Part shown: positions 57,091 through 64,000 of the stretch, piece by piece | Position numbering within the stretch: position 1 is the stretch's first letter | Layout of the letters: every line of letters begins with the position of its first letter | Position numbers and translations under genes: made by a program | From: Deroplatys truncata | Taxonomy: Eukaryota; Arthropoda; Insecta; Mantodea; Mantidae | Direction of reading: 5' to 3' | Assembly (NCBI GenBank): GCA_030765065.1 | Contig: CM060989.1 | Span: 40,477,501 to 40,541,500, forward strand | Length of the DNA: 64,000 bases | The notes under the pieces: generated by a model | The model's input: the letters and a program-made list of their open reading frames with translations, nothing else | Told to the model about the DNA's origin: nothing | Databases searched by the model: none

Positions 57091-57238
57091 CACACAAAAA
57101 TAACATTTTCTAAAACGTCTTTATTTATTCAGGAGGCCTCAAAACGTTTATTTCCTATGAAACTTCTATGTGTATTTTTTGGTGGAGGTTAAGTACACAA
57201 TGCTTTATCTATCAGGTAGGTGGTAGGGAAACTAAAAA
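57091..57238 (+). mobile_element. Family A right-end fragment
   Basis: Diverged R tail: CAGGAGGCCTCAAAACGTTT, then the GGTGGAGG stretch and GGTGGTAGGGAAACTAAAAA. It lacks everything left of the microsatellite. Confidence 0.6.
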
Positions 57239-57449
57239 TCAACAACTTGCAGCTTATACTTAACTGTTGCATGAATTAAATAGTAAGAAAATGTTAACAA
57301 ATAAAAAGGAAGTAGAGAACCACTAAATGGTAAAATGCAACTATCAAGTACTGGGTCCTCAGTATAAAACCTGACACTCACGACAAGCTTTTTGTCCTTC
57401 AGTTACGACGTAGTCATTATCGTCAATAGTCTACTTTCATTTGCGAAAG

Positions 57450-57772
57450 ATGGGAAGGCAGTTATCTTTAGAACAACGTATATGTAAATGTTATTTAAAT
57501 ACGAATCGGCTCGTCGTGTTCGTGAAGAATTCATCCTGAAGCTTCCAGCACAACTGCCTTCTTCCAGAACTTAATTCACGATCTTGTGAATAAATTTGAG
57601 ACTACTGGTTCAGTGCAAAATAAGAAACACATGTGAAGACGTACAACGTTAACATAAGAAACATTAGACGAAATTGGCGAAAATCTTGAACGTTCGGCAC
57701 GAGAATCACTATCGAAATTAGCACAAGTTGGGGTTTCAGTGACTTCTACACATTCAGCATTTGCTATGAGGC
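57450..57772 (+). pseudogene. IS630/mariner-type transposase N-terminus relic
   Basis: The frame from ATG at 57450 reads MGRQLSLEQRICKCYLNTN. After frameshifts come VREEF, NKFETTGSVQNKKH, ETLDEIGENLERSARESLSK and LAQVGVSVTS. This is the N-terminal paired-like helix-turn-helix of an arthropod IS630/mariner-type transposase (usually MGxxLSLEQRVxxVxxYYxT...VxxxFxxxFP...ILRLVNKFEETGSVxxxxRxxR). It stops before the catalytic core. The C-terminus of the same broad type lies at 61326-61700 on the other strand, so these are separate insertions. Confidence 0.75.
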
Positions 57773-57779
57773 AAGTTTC

Positions 57780-58740
57780 TTCTTCTTCTTCCTCCACAAG
57801 GTATATCGACCTGTTCGTCCTCAAACATATCGCTCCATCTTGTTGTTATTTTACCTACTTGGCGATGTTCGCTAGGTTTATAATTTAATAAAATGATTGG
57901 TATTCGTTCCTCTCCCATCCTTAATATCTGTTAGTACCATTGATTTTTATTTAGGTTATATATTTAACAATTTTCGGATTTCATTTATCTAGAAGCGCAT
58001 AACCAGCTACTGTTCTTAGCAATTTCATTTCTGCTTCTATTGTTTTCCTATCTATCCTGTTCATAGTCTAGTTTTCACTACCAATGTTCCTATTGGCACT
58101 GTCATTACTTTATAAAATTTCATTTGTGTTGTTTTTGCCGTCTTGTTCTTTAATTTATCCTTATTGTTACATTGATTTGTCATAATTTAGTTTTATATCA
58201 GGTCTTCGTGTTTACTGTTCGATAAATTGAAACCTAGATAGTCAAAGCTAGAGACTTGTTCTATTATTTCTTCATTAATAACCATCTCAGACCTTACATG
58301 AATTTTCCTTTTAAAAGCCATTGCTTTTGTCTTCACTGTTGAAATCTTTAAATTGTATGTATACATATCTTTCAGGTTATTAAAACTTCTCTATAATTCA
58401 ACTTCCGTTTCCTCAAAAATAATTTGATCGTCAGCAAGTGACACATAACAAATATATATTAAATAATGCTGGCGATAAAGGGCATCCCTGTTCGATTCCT
58501 TGGTTTATTTCTTCTGCTTTGTTTCTAATTTTAACGCCACTGTCAATCTTAATTATTGTATTTTTATTTAGACTCTGAATTATCTTTCAGATGACAAGGA
58601 TATGCTTTCTCTTGCATTATAGTCTATAGTTTGTTTGGAAAAACCTATCAAAAGCTTTTTCATAATCTAAAAATAGTATAAAAGTTGCCAAATTTAAATT
58701 CCTTTCTCTTCTGTATTAATTGTACCACTGTAAATATACA
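57780..58740 (-). pseudogene. RTE-like reverse transcriptase core relic
   Basis: Minus-strand reading from about 58720: FILFLDYEKAFDRF (RT motif A with the first catalytic Asp), GVKIRNKAEEINQGIEQGCP and LSPALFNIYL (motif B), and SLADDQIIF in a shifted frame (motif C, catalytic Asp pair). Then come STVKTKAMAFKRKIHVRSEM, SFDYLGF and IDRKTIEAEMKLLRTVAGY. All RT core motifs can be recognised but they are spread over frames with many stops. Endonuclease and N-terminus are absent. RTE clade is an inference from motif style. Confidence 0.8.
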
Positions 58741-59032
58741 GTTGGGACATGATCCCCCCCCTCGTAAGAGTTAATTTTGTTATATTTTTATGTGCAGGTT
58801 TACAGGAATACAGGCTTAAGAAGCGAAGACAGAGTGCTGGCACGATCAGGGTATGCCATGCTACCCAGACGCAAGATTATATTCCATGTGTGTAATGATA
58901 AAATATAAAAACTTAAAAGAGGATTTAATATAGTCCATGCACATAAGTGCAATAAAATAGATCAAACATACAGGTAGGCTAGTATATCAGCACTGAATGC
59001 AGGAAATATAACTTTCCATCGTGACAGTATGA

Positions 59033-59407
59033 ATGGAAAATGGGCCAGAAAACACTATCGTCGAAGAGCTATATTACGTTATGTCTTCACTCAGAAACCT
59101 TACAAACGGAGACGCAATTAAAGTTTTCATATCTTGGACAGAAACTGCAGCACAGAGGCAATTTCACAGTAACAAATGTGTCGGTGTTAAAATTCCAGTA
59201 GTTACTACATATGGCGAGCTGTATTTTATCGCGATATTTCCCTCTAGATATCATACTCGCATCAATCGATACTGGACGAGTATTGCCATCACTGCAAGGT
59301 GGTGCCCAGTCTGCTTTATGGATATTGAATATGTTGACATCTGGCGTCGACGTCGTGTTTTACACGATGATTGTCCACCCTTGGTCCAGCAAGTTATTGC
59401 TTTATAG
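59033..59407 (+). other. Unrecognised 124-codon frame
   Basis: Begins MENGPENTIVEELYYVMSSL and ends WRRRRVLHDDCPPLVQQVIA. No signal peptide, repeat or known motif. A second frame (59211-59450) overlaps it. It lies outside the repeats I could identify, so a host or transposon exon is possible, but nothing positive supports it. Confidence 0.2.
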
Positions 59408-59507
59408 CAGCCAGCTCTCAAAGTTTAGTGCCCTGCAGAATTTTTCATAGATTGTACCTTTATCTTGTTCTCACCGTTGGTTACTAATAGATCTCGGCAT
59501 TTGCCTA

Positions 59508-60364
59508 TTTTTGCTTTCTCTACTACGTATAGTAAGTAGGGGAAGTATTGCATTCCACCCAAAAATTCGATACCGAGATTTCACCGGAAATACACGTTTT
59601 GAGACCTCCTGAATCCAAAAAAAGCATTTTTGGAAACATGTCCGTGTGTGTCTGTGTGTGTGTGTGTGTCTGTGAACAGCATAACCAAAAACAAACAATC
59701 GGATAAGCACCAAACTTGGCATTTAGGTTCAGTATCTTCCAGAGATGCGACACGAAGGTTTTCAAGAAAATCCCCCCACCCCAGACTACCCTTTACATGG
59801 AAGATTTTTCGAAAATTTTAATTTTCTCAAAAATGGCTCTAACGATTTTGATGAAAATATCATATGTTTAGGGTAATGTCATGAGAACTGAAATGTATAT
59901 CTCGAATTTTCTGGGAATGTCTCCAAAAGTATTCTTCATTGTGAACGACTTTTGCATAACTGGTAAACCATAAGAGATAGACAAAATTTTACTACACAAA
60001 AAATGTAGATCTCGTTAAAATGCACAACTTATGTCATATACATTTCTTTTGTTGAGTGAACCGTTTTCGAGATATTGCTTGTTATTTCCTTAAATTTTCC
60101 AATACTTATACTTTTTCTCAAATTGGTTATTCATTTTTTTATGTCCTGGACTTGCAAAGAGAATGGAATGCGCCGCATAGCAACCAGCGTTAAAATATTT
60201 GACTATCGCTTAAAAGCTACCATATTCCCCTTGCATCTACAAGAAAATTACCAGTAAGATTGACATCTCGATATGTCGATTAACATGAAGCATATGGAGA
60301 ATAGGCGTTTGTAAAATTAGGTTGTACAAGAGTAGAGAAAGTTATGTGAGTGTAACACATCAGA
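59508..60364 (-). mobile_element. Family A element, full-length young copy
   Basis: R end TTTTTGCTTTCTCTACTACG, (GT)n at 59644-59671, the middle, L in the standard short form, and the L end GTGTAACACATCAGA, followed by a T-run. It is uninterrupted at the L/R junction (TTATTCATTTTTTTATGTCC). Confidence 0.92.
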
Positions 60365-61300
60365 TTTTTTTCCTTTGTTTAGAATCGTAGGCCTTGTGTG
60401 TATGAATATGTTTCATGATTACTGGAGTAAAATACACTAATCTTATAAAGGATGATGTAGCAGCAAAACTTTGGGCGTCTTTTGTAGCGGGAAAACGTTG
60501 GTCCTCTTGGTTGATGCCCTGTGCCGCAGTGTTCTGGTCTCCGGCTACCTCTGCTCAGCGGCTGATGATTTCCCCATTCCTATAAATTACCTGTCTAATT
60601 TCACTGATCTCAGGGTTTTCGTAGGCGAGGCAATTTAAAATACACTCATTTCCCTAAAAAATGTGGTTATTATCAAATAAGTTAATTATGGGCGGCTAGC
60701 GTTTCCCATCTGTAACAATTCCCACCGTAATAATAAATTAGGAGCCTAATCTAACTGCACACGCTTCCCCATCCATATGTACACACGTGCATCCGTCGTC
60801 TACAGAGTATCACCGAGTGTTAAAGAGATTCCATAATCGCCTTAAAATGTAACGACATATCTCATTGGTCCTACCGCGTTACCTTATTATGTATGAAAAT
60901 ATTCTGCTCCAAAACGTTTCGCACACGCGTCCCAGTGACGCGTCTGAAAGCAAATTCAATATCTGTCTCTTTCCTTTCTATATGTCTCTTTCTATTTCTT
61001 GTTATTTCTTCAGGTTTAGTGCTCATTAGCTCGGTGAAAGGAGATATACTTCTACCTAGAATTACTTTTACCTGGAATTAGCTAGCTCGCCCGTCCCTTA
61101 CTTATCCAAATTACAATCTCCTTTGTACATTTCTTGGCTGCTAAATATTCTAACATCTTTCTTGCTAAATTATATTTTTATGTACAATTCTTGTTTGATA
61201 TTAATTTATACGTCTATATATACCACATATATATCCCCTTTCAATGGCGCAGATAAAATTGGTCAGTGTAAGTATAGAGTAAATACAAACGAATGACAAA
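60365..61300. other. No gene recognised
   Basis: A moderately GC-rich patch at 60480-60560 (GATGCCCTGTGCCGCAGTGT) may be a decayed repeat. No supported frame. Confidence 0.35.
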
Positions 61301-61325
61301 CGAACTGCTGAAATGGACTCGCCAT

Positions 61326-61700
61326 TTATTGAATATGTTGAAAGTGACCCCCTGCAGCACCAATACATAGTTGCGCACGTCCAACCATATTCAGATACAT
61401 TCGGCGTAAAGTTCCGATATCGATGGCAGCAACTTCACGGCTAATGTTGTCTTTCGGTTCCTGTATTGTGTGTGGATTTGTTTCATAACTTGCTCTTCAA
61501 ATATCCCCACACAAAAAAAAAAATCACACGTTGTTAGTTCCGCGGAACTTAGTGGCCACAAAGTTTTGCTAACAGTTCGTTCTGCAGAGAAGACATCCTG
61601 GATTACTCGTTAATCGATCCTGTTTTCACATGTTTTCATAATTTGAATTCTTTCTTGCATCGAAGTCACTTTACAGAATGCGAACAGCAACGTGTATATG
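61326..61700 (-). pseudogene. IS630/mariner-type transposase C-terminus relic
   Basis: Minus strand: GPL-like then WPLSSAELTTCDFF-type sequence (the consensus is WPPRSPDLTPCDFFLWG, with the last catalytic Asp kept in TTCDFF). An A-run at 61511-61522 breaks the frame. After it come SKVMKQIHTQYRNRKTTLAV and, in frame, REVAAIDIGTLRRMYLNMVG, then AQLCIGAAGGHFQHIQ and a stop at 61326. The N-terminal two thirds is missing and no inverted repeats were delimited. Confidence 0.75.
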
Positions 61701-62399
61701 AACTAATGAAATCAACTGAAATGCTGACAGAAGAATGCCAACTACCGATTACTATATTCCATAAAATTGTCCATTGTTTACTGCAGCTCGATTCAATTTG
61801 AACAGATTTTTATATTAATACACAACGGAAATATTGCATTTGCATTCAAACAGTAGACGGGCCACTTTTATCTGCGATATCCTGTAGTAACTATAATTGC
61901 CTATTTTCATAGTGTGTGCCTTTTGGTAGCTCAAACGCGTATTAAGGCTTTTGTTTCTATAATGGGAAATTTTATCAAGGTTTTGTCTATTGTAATTTCG
62001 TCATTTTTGTTACTGGCGGTTATTTATTGAAATTATTTATTAATGTGATATTTACCTCAGTATTGCAATTAAGTTTTCGGGCTCTGACCCAATGAGCGGT
62101 TGACAACGTGCCTGAGGAAGTTTGTAATACCATCATTCCTTTCCTAACGTGAGCACTTGTATTGTTTATTTGTGTAAAATAAAACGTAAGGTAAATTGTT
62201 GCCTACAAACAAACAAACTATTTGTTTTGACTGGGAAATCGATTATTTTAAGTATTAACTCATCACTTTATTTATTAATACCATGATTTTATTGTTTTCT
62301 ACTTCCCAGTCGGTGAAAATAGAGTAGACCTAAAGCGACTAGACTTATTTCATTGTAAACGCGACAATAATATGTTGTTAAATAGACTCAGTAATAATA
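61701..62399. other. No gene recognised
   Basis: AT-rich, nothing supported. Confidence 0.4.
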
Positions 62400-62918
62400 A
62401 CAAACCAAGTGATTAACGCCACAAAAAATTATTTGATACAAACTGCGTCCTTTTAACGAGGTCTACATTTTTTTATTAAGTAAGATATTTTTTCTGTCTC
62501 TTACGGTTTACCAAGTATACAAAACTCATTCAGAATGATGACTTCACAGGCTATTTCTTTAAAATTCAGGTACACATTTTATTTGTCATGCAAATATATT
62601 AAACACATGACATTTTAATTAAAATCGTTGAGAGCTTTTTTTGAGAAAACAAAAAATAATGAAAAACTTTCCACGTAAAGGGTAGTATAAGGTGGCGGGA
62701 TTTTTTTGAAAATCTTCGCGTGTCATTCCTGGAAAATGTTGAACTAAATACCAAGTTTGGTATTTATCTGAGTATAAGTTTTTGAATCATGCTGTTCCCA
62801 CACACTCACACACATATTTGTCTAAAATGCCCTTTTTGGATTCAGGGAACCTCTAAAGGTTTATTTATGGGGAAACCTCGCCATTTGGCAGAATGCAATG
62901 CACTTCTACTTAAATAAT
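62400..62918 (+). mobile_element. Family A R-module fragment, old
   Basis: Diverged R from the AACGCCACAAAAAATTATTT region through GGTAGTATAAGGTGGCGGGA, a short CACACACTCACACAC, and TTTTTGGATTCAGGGAACCT. The terminal GTAGAGAAAGT is lost. Confidence 0.65.
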
Positions 62919-62929
62919 AATAACAATCA

Positions 62930-63220
62930 CGTGGCGTTACAACAGAACCCTTGAAGGGCCTTGACTATGGGCCTCACGCCCACACGGCAGAGGACGTTCA
63001 TTCTCCGCGTACGGGGAGGTGAAGTGGCCAGCATCATGCATCCCCCAGCCAGAATATTAGTCTCCGTGACCGTGACCGCCGCTTATCGCAGCTCCTCACT
63101 TTCCTCACGGTGCTGTGTAGGCACTGGTTCTCTACTCGGGATTTTAATTCTGCACCCACATGGGTGGGATCGAACCTGGACGGATTCCGTGACTGAGAAT
63201 CACCACACTATAGTCCACTA
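62930..63220 (-). mobile_element. Probable tRNA-derived SINE (type IV), minus strand
   Basis: The minus strand shows AGTGTGGTGATTCTCAGTCA as head and CCAGGTTCGATCCCACCC as B box, followed by a GC-rich body (GGTCACGGAGACTAATATTC, CCACTTCACCTCCCCGTACG). Higher GC than its surroundings. Only one copy in this window, so the SINE call rests on the B box and composition. Confidence 0.5.
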
Positions 63221-63224
63221 GTGA

Positions 63225-64000
63225 AAATTAAAAAACAGTAGGGAATATTTTCACTTTTGGTTTGCAATGCTGCTGAAACAATGAAAAAGCGATTGAACAC
63301 TTGAGTGTCCATAAAAGCACTCCATCGATCCCCCTTCTCCAATTCCTCTAAACACAACTCAATTTGAATAGAGAGTAAAACAGGCTTCGGGGGTGGCCCG
63401 TAGGCACTTGAGTGTGAATGACCATTATAAATAAATCTACTTTTCAACGTGTGGAGGGCACTAAAACAAGCACACAGCAAAAAGGGCATATGCAACACAC
63501 CACTACAGCTACAACATGGACCACCACTTGTTTTCCTTGGTTCATTCTTTACCTGAGGTATTCAAATGCTGCTGGGAGGAAATTGATGCAGACAAAGACG
63601 AATCGCGGAGCTCAGTTATTTACTTGGAGCACTAAGAAACTTCAACTGGAACACGAGTGAAACTTTGCCAGTTTTTCTAGGTCTTGGCGCCCCTGTTGTT
63701 GGTCCCCTTTTCCCTCAACAGAATTAAAATAATTGATTTCGTTTAAAACATCTCACTCGACACTTCAAAATCTCTTTCCTCCCTGCGCTCTAAAAGGACC
63801 CCTCTCGATAAAATGCCAATAATGCAAGTGTCTTGAAGAAGAGGGCGCCGGGCTCAGTTACCCTCTCTCAAGAAATAAGAGCCGGGGTGGATTGAATCGA
63901 CAGAACATGAGGCGCCTACACGTGTTACACGTGTTTTCCCTAAAAGAATAGGGGATGAAATACTCGATATGAAATTTATGGACATGTGACGAGTGGACCA
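63225..64000. other. No gene recognised
   Basis: Short opposing frames (63208-63660) with no motif. GC-richer at 63840-63900 (GAGGGCGCCGGGCTCAGTTA), which may be the edge of another SINE. Confidence 0.35.

Overview
The window is eukaryotic, AT-rich and dominated by repeats. No rRNA, no functional-looking tRNA gene, no prokaryotic operon and no complete host protein-coding gene could be supported. The mix of tRNA-headed SINEs, mariner/IS630-type transposase relics, RTE-like non-LTR retrotransposon relics and nested MITE-like elements points to an arthropod, most likely an insect with a large genome. A cockroach-like (Blattodea) source is my guess from general impression, not a demonstrated fact. 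Almost every open reading frame lies inside a repeat and is either a shadow or a decayed transposon fragment.

The dominant structure is one interspersed family, called family A here. It has about 30 full or partial copies on both strands and covers roughly a third of the window. A young copy is about 0.87 kb: a left module L (~0.22 kb, starting TCTGATGTG), an A-run, then a right module R (~0.65 kb) that carries a CA/GACA microsatellite and ends in a small hairpin followed by GTAGAGAAAGT and an A-run. The two ends share a short inverted repeat (ACTTTCTCTACT) placed asymmetrically, about 22 nt inside the left end and at the tip of the right end. It has no coding capacity. Two nests (3104-4900 and 32864-34586) show a young copy inserted into an older copy at the same internal A-run. 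Four more loci show L-R-R order (20914-22410, 41843-43296, 44963-46380, and 48618-49764 on the minus strand).

Region by region: 1-2.9 kb holds a tRNA-like SINE head, a dispersed repeat, an RNase H relic, a family A copy and an RTE-type RT tail. 3.1-9.1 kb is nested family A, a second copy of the dispersed repeat, a SINE and a TTAA-ended MITE (family C). 9.3-9.9 kb is a GC-rich, long tRNA-headed element. 11.4-13.1 kb is a three-level nest containing a 286-bp foldback with a perfect 16-bp target duplication. 13.4-15.1 kb is a LINE relic carrying a Harbinger-like MITE. 16.4-18.4 kb holds a (CTTT)n array, a hAT-like MITE with a SINE inside, and a CpG-rich segment ending in a consensus splice donor. 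18.6-25.9 kb is family A, LINE tails, SINEs, a second family C copy and a possible solo LTR. 26.4-27.05 kb is a near-perfect palindrome built from a mariner 3' end. 29.2 kb is an internally deleted mariner. 30-35.6 kb is family A again. 37.7-40.8 kb holds family A pieces, a LINE RNase H relic and a TTAA-ended element with a transposase-like C-terminal exon. 41.8-50.5 kb is family A, SINEs and a TA-flanked IS630-type mini-element. 52.7-64 kb is family A pieces, SINEs, two RTE-like RT relics and the two ends of IS630/mariner-like transposases.

No cellular pathway is encoded here. What works together is the repeat ecology: non-autonomous elements that must rely on proteins made elsewhere, and insertion order that can be read from the nests. 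The most unusual features are family A, whose ends look Helitron/Helentron-like but which repeatedly self-inserts at one A-run, and the two palindromic transposon derivatives.
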